Assembly (NCBI RefSeq): GCF_003369915.1 | Contig: NC_046673.1 | Coordinates: forward strand, 8,416,001 to 8,480,000 | From: Drosophila miranda | Taxonomy: Eukaryota; Arthropoda; Insecta; Diptera; Drosophilidae | DNA: 64,000 bases | Direction of reading: 5' to 3' | Shown here: one piece after another, positions 23,600 through 32,562 of the stretch | Numbering within the stretch: position 1 is the first letter of the stretch | Layout: every line of letters begins with the position of its first letter | Program-made: the position numbers and the translations under genes | Notes under the pieces: model-generated | The model's input: only the letters and a program-made list of their open reading frames with translations | Databases searched by the model: none | Told to the model about the DNA's origin: nothing

Positions 23600-24579
23600 A
23601 TGCACTGCCTGCTACAGCTGTGCTTGGCGCTGGCGTTCTGCGCCGTTCTGGCCCCGCCAGCCACTCTTGGTAAGTCCTCCCAGAGCACTCCTGGTCCATG
23701 GGATACTACAACCTCCAATTCGCAGCCGAACGCCGTCAGAGCTATCGCCTGGGCCTGCGCTCCGCGGGCCGCCTCGAGGATGGCCAGCCGGAGGGCAGAT
23801 TCACCTCCTCCATAGCCAACAAGTTCAGCTCCCTGAAGGGCACCACAACTACAACCACCGCGGCTGCGACAACGAGCACAGTCACAACCTCGCCGACATC
23901 GCCCACAACCACGTCCCCTACTACTTCCCCCACCACAACTTCAGGTACATCGACCGCGACGTCCTCGCCGACTACTAGTCCAACCGCGACTTCACGTCGG
24001 GCCCTTGGCAATGACAATGATGGGGACTCCGACGAGGAGCTGGCCCGTGCCTACGACGACGAGGAGGACGATGAGGAGCAGGCGGGCAGCGGCAGCATGG
24101 AAGACGACGATGAGACCGACGATGATGATGACGAGTACTATGTGCTTGCCGCTGGATCCGGAGGCAATGCTGTCCAACAGGCAGAATCCAACTCCAACGC
24201 GGCCGTGGCGCGCCCCACCGAGCTGCAGTGGCGCCAGTTCCAGGCGGATCAGCGCAACCGTCGTCGCATCCAGCGTCTGCAGCAGGAACACAACCAGCGA
24301 CTGCGGGCCGTTCTGCGCCGCCAGCGCCGTGCCGACCGTCGCAACTCGCAGCGCTTGCGCCGCATCCAGAAGCAGAACCGTCGTCGCTCCACACGCCGCG
24401 ACCGTCGCAATCGGAGCCGCAGCAAGGCCCAGCGCCAGCGCCGCCGTCGCAACAACCAGAGCCGCCGCCGCCGTCAGCAAAGCCAGCGCCAGCGACGCCG
24501 TCAGCGCCTGAACCAGCGTCGCCGCTTGCGCCAGCTGATGCGCCGTCGTCGTGGCGGTCGCCGTGTCGTCCGTTTCTAG
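23600..24579 (+). CDS. Secreted mucin-like/acidic/Arg-rich protein, two exons
   Basis: Exons 23600-23669 and 23726-24579 around a 56-nt intron (CTTG|GTAAGT ... TTCGCAG|CC), phase 1, predicted 307 aa. Residues 1-24 are a signal peptide (MHCLLQLCLALAFCAV). 25-62 is a moderately complex segment ending in SSLKG. 63-113 is almost pure Thr/Ser/Pro, a likely O-glycosylated mucin block. Next come SRRALG and an Asp/Glu block to about 150, then a YYVL patch. From about 185 the chain is Arg/Gln/Asn with RRRR clusters to the end. Closely parallel to the genes at 25552 and 27236, so probably a tandem paralogue. The RR at the mucin/acidic boundary could be a proprotein cleavage site (inference). A DNA-binding role for the Arg tail is unlikely given the signal peptide. 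Confidence 0.85.
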
Positions 24580-24625
24580 GACCCTCGAAATCCGATCCCC
24601 AATTTGACTTTGACCAAGCGCCTGA

Positions 24626-24631
24626 AATAAA
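24626..24631 (+). terminator. Poly(A) signal AATAAA for the 23600 gene
   Basis: AATAAAATAA 46 nt after the stop codon. Confidence 0.6.
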
Positions 24632-25431
24632 ATAATATTGTATGCGAATCAAACGTTTATTCCCATCTCAAGATTTTCTGAGATCTATTTAGAGTGTTGG
24701 AATTGATTCAAAAATATTGGTGATCTAGTGAAGAAATGGCAATAATCTTTAAAGATCTTGTATTAATTGCGTATTCCTGAACATCCTGAAGATCTTCCAA
24801 GCAGAGGTCAGGGCCTACTACGAGTATAAAAGTATGCATAGTGCCATTTTATGGAATGATTTATATCTAATTGTTCTTGGAGACCAATTCCTGGAACTAA
24901 TTAAGCTTTCATTGGATCCACTATTCCTCTGTACAACAGAGCTGATTGTTCCCCATCCGAATCATTAATGAACTGGATCTGTACGGTTATGTTGGGCTCA
25001 GACAGCGGTTCATTGACATCGACTACACTTTCGCCCTTAGGTAGAAGTCTGAGGAGATTCTGGCCTGACTCCATGTATGAATATGCTAATGCTAATCGAT
25101 GGATCGATTCGCGAGCTATGCAAATGGGGAGCGATCGCTGCTGAGGTTACGAGGTTCTTGCGAGGGGTCAGCGGATTCGGCTTTGGCTTTGGCTCTGGCT
25201 TTGATTATTTATGGCATTATGCAAAACGACTTACATCTTGGTCAGCGCTTTCTTGTGCCCTTTCTTCGGACCACACTTGGACCAAACCATGGACCCACTC
25301 TATGGCATCCATCCATCTCTTTCCCTCTTCCTGAGCGAGTGCGATTTTTGTTGTTGTAAGCGTAAGCGTTCGTAAGTGTTACATCTTTGAGGGCCACGAA
25401 GGGCCTTGGCGTTGTAAGTTGGTGACATATG
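24632..25431. other. Intergenic between paralogues
   Basis: About 800 nt with no gene. A TTTGGCTTTGGCTCTGGC repeat lies near 25180. It probably carries the upstream regulatory sequence of the 25552 gene. Confidence 0.5.
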
Positions 25432-25467
25432 TATAAATATGCCAGGCTGGGCCCTTCGAAGTCAGTC
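25432..25467 (+). promoter_or_regulatory. Core promoter of the 25552 gene
   Basis: TATAAATA at 25432-25439 and TCAGTC at 25462-25467, with its A at 25464, a 32-nt spacing. Nearly the same layout as at 23470 and 27104. Confidence 0.65.
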
Positions 25468-25551
25468 ACACCGAGCCCAGCCATCGAGAGAGATTCGCAA
25501 GCAGCCAGATTCCGCCCTAGCCAAGCCCAGTAGAATCATATCGTCTAGGAC

Positions 25552-26376
25552 ATGCATATGCTCAAGGGATTACTCGTAGTGGTCTGCCTGGCAGCCATTG
25601 CCAGCGGTAAGTAGTGCTCGCAGCTTGAGCCAAGACAACGAACCGCCAAATCTGAACCCAAAACACTTGCAGCAAAGCCTCACCAGGCCAACAGTGGCCA
25701 GAACTATCAGCTGTTTGGCCGGCAGCGCGATGAGCCCAACGCACAGGGTCGCCTGAGTGCCACTCAGCTGACGGACATCATCAACAGCCTGAAGGGCACG
25801 ACCACCACCACTACGGTGGCGCCAACCAGCACCGGTACCGGCACGACAACCACCAGTGTCACACCCACATCACCCACAACAAGCACTGGCACGAGCACCA
25901 CCAGCCCCACCACCAGCCCCACATCAACTGACAGTGGAACTAGCGCCGGCACTGGCAGTGGCTCCGGCACCACCCGTCAGTTGGACAGCAATGATGACGA
26001 AGAGGAGGACTATTTCAATGAGCACCAGGTGGCCGGTTTCGAGCATGACGATGATGAGGATGCGGAGGGGGACGATTCCCATGCCGTGGCTGCCTCCGCC
26101 GCCCGGGCCACCCGCAACAACTCAAGCCGCCGTCGCCAGAACCGTCTTCGTCGCCAGCGCCGCCAGCAACGTCGCAAGCTAAACCAGCGCCGCCGTCGCC
26201 AGCAGCAGAAGCAGCAGCGCCGTCGCCAGAAGCGCCGTCAGCAGCAGCAGCGCCGTCGCAAGCAGCAGGTGAATCGCCAGCGCCAGCGTCGCACCCGTCG
26301 CCGGAACCAACGCCTGATCAAGCGCTTCCGCCAGGCCACGCCCAACAGGAACCGCCGTATCCGCGTGCGTAACTAA
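25552..26376 (+). CDS. Secreted mucin-like/acidic/Arg-Gln-rich protein, two exons
   Basis: Exons 25552-25606 and 25673-26376, 66-nt intron (AGCG|GTAAGT ... CTTGCAG|CA), phase 1, predicted 252 aa. An in-frame second ATG at 25558 is an equally possible start. Signal peptide to about residue 19 (LKGLLVVVCLAAIAS). 20-60 includes NYQLFG and TDIINSLKG. 61-119 is a Thr/Ser/Pro/Gly block. The junction is RQLDSNDDEEE, with acidic residues to about 158. From 165 to the end it is Arg/Gln with KRRQQQQRRRK-type runs, ending RIRVRN. The SLKG followed by six Thr at the start of the mucin block is shared with the 23600 gene. This is the shortest of the three clear paralogues. Confidence 0.85.
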
Positions 26377-26430
26377 TCCCAGAAGCCCAGACTCCCTGAA
26401 TAGTCCATGTGACCCCCATCCATGAGCACA

Positions 26431-26436
26431 AATAAA
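26431..26436 (+). terminator. Poly(A) signal AATAAA for the 25552 gene
   Basis: AATAAA 55 nt after the stop codon. Confidence 0.6.
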
Positions 26437-27100
26437 GAAAACATGCATATGACACGAACTACTACTGTCCTCAAAATAGAGGCCCTTATCGTAAGCTCAG
26501 GAATCTGTCCACCATATTGATTTGATAAAAAAAAAAAGCCCCGAAAAAAAAAAGAAAAACATTTTCAGTACAAACTTGCTTGGGAGGACTACTAAGCACC
26601 ACTCTGTTTGGTGCCCAAAACCCTTGTCCCCACATAAGTTCTTATGAAGAACATGAAGGCATGCCATCCATCTGTAGATTCGTAGATTGGTTCGCTATGG
26701 AACAGCTCCTAAAACAGCAGAAAAATGTGTGATTTCTTTGATTCATCATGGGATGAATGGATATGCAATAATTCTTGGAGAAAAACTAACAACGATAATG
26801 GCTAGGTCCAATATAGAATTACGTTTCCAATCATTAGTCTGCACTGTAGCGAGAATCTGTACCAGAATCAATTCTAGATGCTAGATACTAGAACGAGGGT
26901 CAAACTAGTTCAACCACAAAGGGGCGATGGGCGATGGGCGATCGACCTGTGGCGATGAAGACGCTGGTGGTGTCACCGAAATTTATGCAAAAACTTTTTT
27001 AAATTTGCAAATTTGCGAAAAGAAATGATAATGAGACATTTTCGGCAAATTTTTGTTGCGTCTGTAGAGTCAACAGTAACTGGAGCGTTGAGCCCGGGTT
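26437..27100. other. Intergenic between paralogues
   Basis: No gene. It contains A-runs near 26530-26560 and a GGGCGATGGGCGATGGGCGAT repeat at about 26923-26942. Confidence 0.5.
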
Positions 27101-27103
27101 GGG

Positions 27104-27141
27104 TATATAATCCCGAGTGGCCGCTGGCAATGGCACAGTCA
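27104..27141 (+). promoter_or_regulatory. Core promoter of the 27236 gene
   Basis: TATATAA at 27104-27110 and a CACAGTCA initiator with its A at 27137, 33 nt on. Confidence 0.6.
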
Positions 27142-27235
27142 AACAGCGACCTTCCCTAAGGCAGAGCAACAGCCCCGAGCCAGAGACTGAGATTCAAACA
27201 GTACCAGCGGAGAAGGATAAGCCCCAAGTCGAACC

Positions 27236-28203
27236 ATGAAGTTCTTATGTTGCGCTTTGCTATTGGTAGCCGCAACAGCCGTGGCCCAGGCTGCCGGTGA
27301 GTGACCCTTTACCCCTGATTATCGAGGACCACTTGATCCCTGGCCGACTCCACTTTTCGGTTTATTTTTACAGCGGGACGCAGCGATGAGGAGAGCGTCG
27401 CCCGGCTCAGATACCGCCTCTTAAAGCAACCAAACCAGTTGGAGGCCCGGAGTCTTAGCCAGCTGCTGGCCTTGAAGAACGGCACTCCCCCATGTCCCGC
27501 CCCTACAACCACCACTGGCACTACTACTGCCCCTACCGCTACCACTCCCACTACTGCTACTACTACGGGACCAACTTCTACAACATCCACCAGCTCACCA
27601 ACAGCATCACCAACATCATCACCAACATCATCCCCATCAACTACAGCAGCCACCAGACGTGCCCTTAACGACTACAGCGAAGAAGATAACGACGACGACG
27701 ACGACGAGGATGACGACAACAGCGAGGACGAGAAGTATGTGGGCGCCTACAGGGCCAGTGCCAAAAACGACGATGACAATCTGGACAACGAGGAGGACAG
27801 CTTCGACCTGGTCGGTTACCAGCACAATCGCGCCGATTCAGGCCTCCGTCGTGGCGGCAACCGCCCCGGCTCCGGCTCCGGCTCCGGATCCGGCTCCGGC
27901 TCCCAGGCTTCTAGCAGCGCCATCTTGAAGGAGTTCGAGTTCCGCCGGCAGCAGGACCAGAACAAAGCCCTTCGTAAGCGCCTTCAGGCCATGCGCCGGC
28001 GCAACACCCAGAACCGACGCCGCGCCCAGGCTAAGCGACGCCGCGTTCGCCGCCGCCTCAACAAGAAGCGCCGTAGTCAGGGTCGCCGCAGCCGTCGCAA
28101 CCGCAGCCGTGCCAACCGTCGCCACCGTGCGGCCCGCCGCCGCCAGCGCCAGAGCGCCAAACGTCGTATCCGTCGCAACCGCAGACGCAGCCGCCGCAAC
28201 TAG
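27236..28203 (+). CDS. Secreted mucin-like/acidic/Arg-rich protein, two exons
   Basis: Exons 27236-27296 and 27374-28203, 77-nt intron (GCCG|GTGAGT ... TTTTTACAG|CG), phase 1, predicted 296 aa. MKFLCCALLLVAATAVAQA is the signal peptide. Residues 21-57 are a mixed segment with RLRYRLLKQPNQL and LLALKNG. A Thr/Pro/Ser block follows with a CPAP at its start (about 58-115). Then TRRALNDYSEED opens an Asp/Glu block (to about 160), followed by a (GS)n linker near 180 and an Arg-rich tail to the end. TRRALND here matches SRRALGND in the 23600 gene, arguing for common origin. Encoded by GC-rich CGC/CGT codons in the tail. Confidence 0.85.
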
Positions 28204-28251
28204 ATCCACATCGGATATTTGGCCTTGTAGACCCCAAATGAATCAGTGATG

Positions 28252-28257
28252 AATAAA
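28252..28257 (+). terminator. Poly(A) signal AATAAA for the 27236 gene
   Basis: AATAAA 48 nt after the stop codon. Confidence 0.6.
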
Positions 28258-30120
28258 CCGAATATACAGAAACACTCACTGTAGTCCAATTTTATCCCAG
28301 GAGGAACAGAGGAACACTCTGAACTCGGTGACTTTGAATCTCGCATGTATCCGAAGCATTCATTGATCCACTGAAAATTCTCAGAGATGACGTCCTCTAA
28401 GGGGCCTCTATATAGATCATTCTGGGTCAATGAATATAAAATACTAGAGGGCAAGCCCACTGCGAACTCGCTTCGCACGTACGCAAACCCCCGCCTCACT
28501 TTTTCTGCTTCGGTAGCTTGCACCGATATGAGTCAAATATCGGGCCAGGACGACGACTTAAAAACTTTTTTATTTAAAAGAGAGATTTGGAACCAACCAA
28601 TTCCAATCAAAAAATCAAAAAAAAAAACCTGCATCATTACCTTTTCTTTGTAGACCAAAGAAAACGTTCGACTATGGACACTCGACCTACAGAGTCGGAC
28701 GAAATGTGCTTTTTAAACGCTGTTTGGACCCGTTTTAGTTCGAAATATAGAAAATTCAAATTCAAGGTATAGACTTCCAGAGCTTCAGGATCAGCGGGCC
28801 ATAGAGCCAGATCATCGGAGTGCCGGTAATGATTCGAACCTTGACTCCTCGTTCAGTTGCATCCTTTATGCATTTACGGAAATCGGGTTTCATCATTATC
28901 TGAAACAGGTTTCTCCGATGATGCATCTCCATTTACGATTCGACATCTGATGAGCTCCGCAATAGAAAAAAACTTTTGAATTAGATGCATAATTCACATC
29001 AGAAAAGTTCATCATCCGCCGCCTCATTGCCTGAGAATGGCGACCAACAAACGATGTACTAAACAAAAAGGAAACCAACATTTGGATATCCCAAATCTCG
29101 GAAGGGAACTCCAATTTCCTCAAAGTCTCAAAATGAAAAACGTGGAAAAAGATAAGCAGGACCACATCGATAGCCACCTTGGCAAAGTCGGCCTTAAGGC
29201 CCTCGCACCCAGCAGTACAATTTTTTCTTGCTGCGTTGAATAATCGGCTTCAATTCTGTCCAGTGGTCCAGTTGAAAAGCTTTACACTGGACCAATTCAA
29301 TAAGAATGCGATTGTAGAAAATATACAGCGACTTTCCAGACAAAAGCTAATCGAAAGTTAGAATTATGGAAAGACTTATGGTAATTATTCCACAACTTAC
29401 AAATATACAACTGAGTAAGCAAACCAGTAGGCCGGACTTTAATCTAGTAGTCATCCGATTTTGCTTAACTTGGGATAGCTATTTTCTAAGCCATGGAGGT
29501 CATGGAGCCTCAGGCCGGGATTGTACACCCTTTGACCCAGTTGTTTCAATTAGAAATTCGTTTTTTGGCCAAATTTGTTTTCACTTTTCGACCACGGCGT
29601 ACGGGTATGTAACATTTGCCTGCCAGCCGCCTCTGTTTAGAAAGCGAACCTCCGAACCTCCGAACCTCTCCGAGCCGTTCCGCCTCAACGGACAGGGGAC
29701 TGGGACTGGAACTGTGGCCGGACTGTCCGCAAAGATGATAAGCAGAACAAGAGGTTGACGACGAAGACGATGACGGTGAAGAACTTTGCTGAACGGGGTC
29801 CAAATAGCTGCAAGCGTTTTTTTTTTTTTTTTCAGGCAAAATTCCAAAATGGATACCGAAATTCAATTCAATTCAATTGTGAATTGAATGAATCTGCGCG
29901 AATGATGGGCCTGGGCCTGGGCCTGGGCCTGGGTATAGGTCTTTGGTTTGGGTCTGGGGTCTGGGGTCTGGGGTCTCGGTGGTGGTGCTGGTGTATGTGT
30001 ATATAGGCAAAAGTACACAGAGTGCCGAGCGAACCGTTGACTCCCTTGGCAATTTACCGTTGCCCAGAGCCAGAAGTGTGAGGTACTTTAAAGTCATTTG
30101 CATTTGGTCGGATCGGGTCT
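28258..30120. other. Intergenic, 1.9 kb
   Basis: No supported gene. TATA-like words near 28408 and 28436 have no open frame attached. A poly-T run lies at 29818-29833 (likely A-tail or slippage tract), an ATTCA repeat at 29862-29890, and GGGCCT and GGGTCTG repeats at 29907-29982. Confidence 0.5.
29907..29933. repeat. (GGGCCT)n minisatellite
   Basis: Four and a half perfect GGGCCT units, followed shortly by GGGTCTG units to about 29982. Confidence 0.9.
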
Positions 30121-30124
30121 CGGG

Positions 30125-30161
30125 TATAAAAGGCATCCAGTTGGGGCGGTAATGTATCAAA
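30125..30161 (+). promoter_or_regulatory. Core promoter of the 30302 gene
   Basis: A perfect TATAAAAG at 30125-30132 is followed by a TATCAAAC start-like motif around 30155-30162, about 31-34 nt away. Confidence 0.6.
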
Positions 30162-30301
30162 CATTCATTACCCACCCGGGCGAGAACACACGACTCCATC
30201 TCCGCCACCGCCGCCGCCACCACCACCACCATTCGGGTTGCTAGAAAAGTTCTCTGCCTCAGAGTAGTTTCCAACTCAGCCGCAACTTCGCCGCACAGTC
30301 A

Positions 30302-31297
30302 ATGATGAAGCACCAAGTGTCCCTGGTCCTGCTGGGTTGCCTGCTGGCTGCTTGCCTCGTCCAGGCCGGCCCCGGTCAGGAGAAGCCCAAGTCGGCGGCC
30401 CAGCTGCTAAAGGCCCGACGCAGTTCCTACTTCAATGAGCCGGCCCTGGCCAAGTTCAGATCGAACGACGCCGATCTCGCCGTGGCCCTGGACCAGAAGG
30501 CCGACCAGGATAAGCTGACCGTTGGTGGTGCGGCGGCTCAGGGCAGCAGCAGCAGCTCGACAGGCACCAAAGACGCTTCGAGTGGACGCCTCTTCCTGAA
30601 GAAGTTCCTCATGTTCAAGAACATGTTTAGCAGCAGCAGCCAGCCCGTGATCCCCATCATTATCACTGGAGCTGGCACTGGCACCACCGGCACCACCGGC
30701 ACCGCCAGTCCCACTGTTACCGTCACTTCCACGGGTACCATTCCTTCGGCCACGGGAACCATCACCACCTCACCCACGACAACAGGCACAAGCACAGCTC
30801 GCCAAGGCGATGCCCTACCCTATGGAGCCAATGCGGAAGAAGACGATCCAGCGGATGCCGATGAGCCTCAGGCCCAGGCCTATCCCGGCGCCCTGGCAGC
30901 CAATGCCGAGATGCTCGACGAGCAAGCCTTGGAGGCAGCCCTTGCCGCCGGAGCCCAGGAATACGAGGTTGTGACCGATGCGGAGGTGCAGGGCACCGGC
31001 GCCACCGAGAGCAAGGCCACCCAGAACAACCTTATAAATCTGCGCCGCAAGGGAGCTCGTCGCGGCCAGCAGATAAGCGTCCGCATTCCTCCTCGCTACC
31101 GTCGCTACTTCAAGAACGGCCAGAAGGTGATGCTCAACACCAACCGCCGCCCCAACAAGCGCCGTGTGGTAAGGAAGCGCGTCCAGAACAAGAAGCTGCA
31201 GAACCGTCGTCGTGTGAACGGAGGCGGCAACAAGAAGAACAACAGGAAGAACAGGAACAGGAACAAGGGCAACAAGCGTCGCGTCACAGCCGTCTAG
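30302..31297 (+). CDS. Secreted Thr/acidic/basic protein, single exon
   Basis: Predicted 331 aa; starts with two adjacent ATGs (30302 and 30305). MKHQVSLVLLGCLLAACLVQA is a signal peptide. Then: 23-115 mixed, with RRSSYFNEPALAKF and a Ser run; a hydrophobic VIPIIITG leading into a Thr/Gly block (about 118-165); STARQGD at the boundary; an acidic/Ala-rich segment (about 172-235) with EYEVVTDAEV; and a basic tail from about 245 rich in Arg, Lys and Asn, containing IRIPPRYRRYFKNGQ-like sequence. Same block order as the three neighbours upstream but more diverged, less extreme in charge and without an intron. Probably a distant paralogue in the same secretory product set. Confidence 0.8.
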   Translation: MMKHQVSLVLLGCLLAACLVQAGPGQEKPKSAAQLLKARRSSYFNEPALAKFRSNDADLAVALDQKADQDKLTVGGAAAQGSSSSSTGTKDASSGRLFLKKFLMFKNMFSSSSQPVIPIIITGAGTGTTGTTGTASPTVTVTSTGTIPSATGTITTSPTTTGTSTARQGDALPYGANAEEDDPADADEPQAQAYPGALAANAEMLDEQALEAALAAGAQEYEVVTDAEVQGTGATESKATQNNLINLRRKGARRGQQISVRIPPRYRRYFKNGQKVMLNTNRRPNKRRVVRKRVQNKKLQNRRRVNGGGNKKNNRKNRNRNKGNKRRVTAV

Positions 31298-31456
31298 GCG
31301 GTGACACACAGAGAGAAAGGGTGAGCTACTCCCCCCACCCCCAGGCTCGATCGGAGATCATTGATCCCTTCCACACGAACAACACACAGATTTTTTTTTC
31401 CTATTTATTGTAGCTAATTTTTGATTTGAAGCCCCACTCTATTTGGGCATACACAG

Positions 31457-31462
31457 AATAAA
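31457..31462 (+). terminator. Poly(A) signal AATAAA for the 30302 gene
   Basis: AATAAA 160 nt after the stop codon; the next gene's TATA element is only about 120 nt further on. Confidence 0.55.
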
Positions 31463-31580
31463 TGAATTCTTTTTGAAAAGTATGTACTTGACCCACATTT
31501 ATGTAAATTTGGATAGATCGCAAATGGTGATAGTGATCGCCATGATGGGGCGGAAAATATGCCCCCGCAGGCAGCTTTCG

Positions 31581-31588
31581 TATTTAAG
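31581..31588 (+). promoter_or_regulatory. TATA-like box of the 31619 gene
   Basis: TATTTAAG 38 nt before the start codon. If this is the TATA box, the 5' leader is only about 7-10 nt, which is very short. Confidence 0.4.
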
Positions 31589-31618
31589 ACAGTGGCCCGC
31601 CTCGGGCCGAGAACAAAC

Positions 31619-32077
31619 ATGGATTGCTTGCCGTTCTACTACTTGATGATCTTGTCGATCTTCTTCGTCGCTTCTTTCGACGGCAGTACAGCCGCCGGCT
31701 GCAGTGGTAGGCTCCGATTGAGAGCCAGCGATGTGGCCAAGGCAGAGGCCCAAATTGATCTCAGTCAACTGAGCGAGAAGCAATTGCAGCAGTTGGTCCA
31801 ACAGTTGGCCGCTCTACAGTCCAAGCAAGAAGAAGAATCGCTTGAGGATCAGGACTTTGAGGACCTACAGCAGGATGAGGACGACCATCGGGGCAGCAGT
31901 CGACCCTGGAACAAGATCCAGCGCATAATTCGTCGCCAGTTGGTGCGCATACCGAAGCGCTATCTCAAGAAACTACTCCGCCAGTTTGGATTGGCTCGAA
32001 ACATCGGTGGCAGTAATGTAAGGGCTGTGGACTTGGCTCCTCGGGCTGATGAGTACTATCTTATACCGCTGGAGTGA
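31619..32077 (+). CDS. Small secreted protein, acidic centre and basic C-terminus
   Basis: Predicted 152 aa, single exon. MDCLPFYYLMILSIFFVASF is a signal peptide. A Leu/Gln-rich amphipathic segment follows (about 43-68, LSEKQLQQLVQQLAALQ), likely helical. Next comes an EEESLEDQDFEDL acidic stretch (70-90), then a basic segment (RIIRRQLVRIPKRYLKKLLRQ, with charges spaced as in an amphipathic helix) and a mixed end with YYLIPLE. It has acidic-then-basic order like its neighbours but no mucin block. AGTG|GTAGG at 31703-31710 would be a phase-1 donor exactly where the other genes splice, yet the frame reads straight through, possibly a relic. The poly(A) signal begins at the base after the stop. 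Confidence 0.75.
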   Translation: MDCLPFYYLMILSIFFVASFDGSTAAGCSGRLRLRASDVAKAEAQIDLSQLSEKQLQQLVQQLAALQSKQEEESLEDQDFEDLQQDEDDHRGSSRPWNKIQRIIRRQLVRIPKRYLKKLLRQFGLARNIGGSNVRAVDLAPRADEYYLIPLE

Positions 32078-32083
32078 AATAAA
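32078..32083 (+). terminator. Poly(A) signal abutting the stop codon of the 31619 gene
   Basis: TGA at 32075-32077 is followed at once by AATAAA. The 3' UTR would be only some 20 nt if this signal is used. Confidence 0.55.
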
Positions 32084-32562
32084 TGATACGACTATTCATA
32101 ACTGAATATTTTCTTACATTTTTTCAGTTTTGGGGTTGCTTCCAAATGGGACATTTTCGGGAGTTTTTGGGAAGTCTTTGAATTACTTTTGAGGCTTATT
32201 AGCTTTCATAAAATGTCCCCATAGTTTTGCAGGCTTCTTACTGTCGTAAAGTTGTCTCTCGCTGATCATTTAGCGTTCGTAGAGTGAACATTTTACTATA
32301 AGAAATATTATCATTCGATCTGTTCTGCTAACATTTTGTTGGACTATGATAAAGCTTTCAGCATAAGCTTTGTGTCAAATAAAGCTGTAGTTAAGCTTTC
32401 ACAGAAGCTCCCCATCCATCTGTTATCTAACCCAACCAGCTGATCAGCGCTGCGTGAACGATAACTATTACTTCCACAGAGTCACATTCAGCCAGAAATC
32501 AGAGTTCAGAGTGGCGTGTTGTTTTGTGCTGGATTTTGAATCTAATTGAAGCTCGTGGCATA

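Noticed and set aside
24230-28203. Protamine-like or nuclear DNA-binding function for the Arg-rich tails
   Set aside because: All these proteins carry clear signal peptides and mucin-type blocks, which argue for secretion.
28200-28523. Minus-strand open frame of 107 codons
   Set aside because: Starts at GTG, overlaps the 3' UTR of the 27236 gene, no promoter or splice support. Composition alone is not enough.
28820-28870. GGTTCGAATC on the minus strand, like a tRNA B box
   Set aside because: No A box at the right distance and no acceptor stem.
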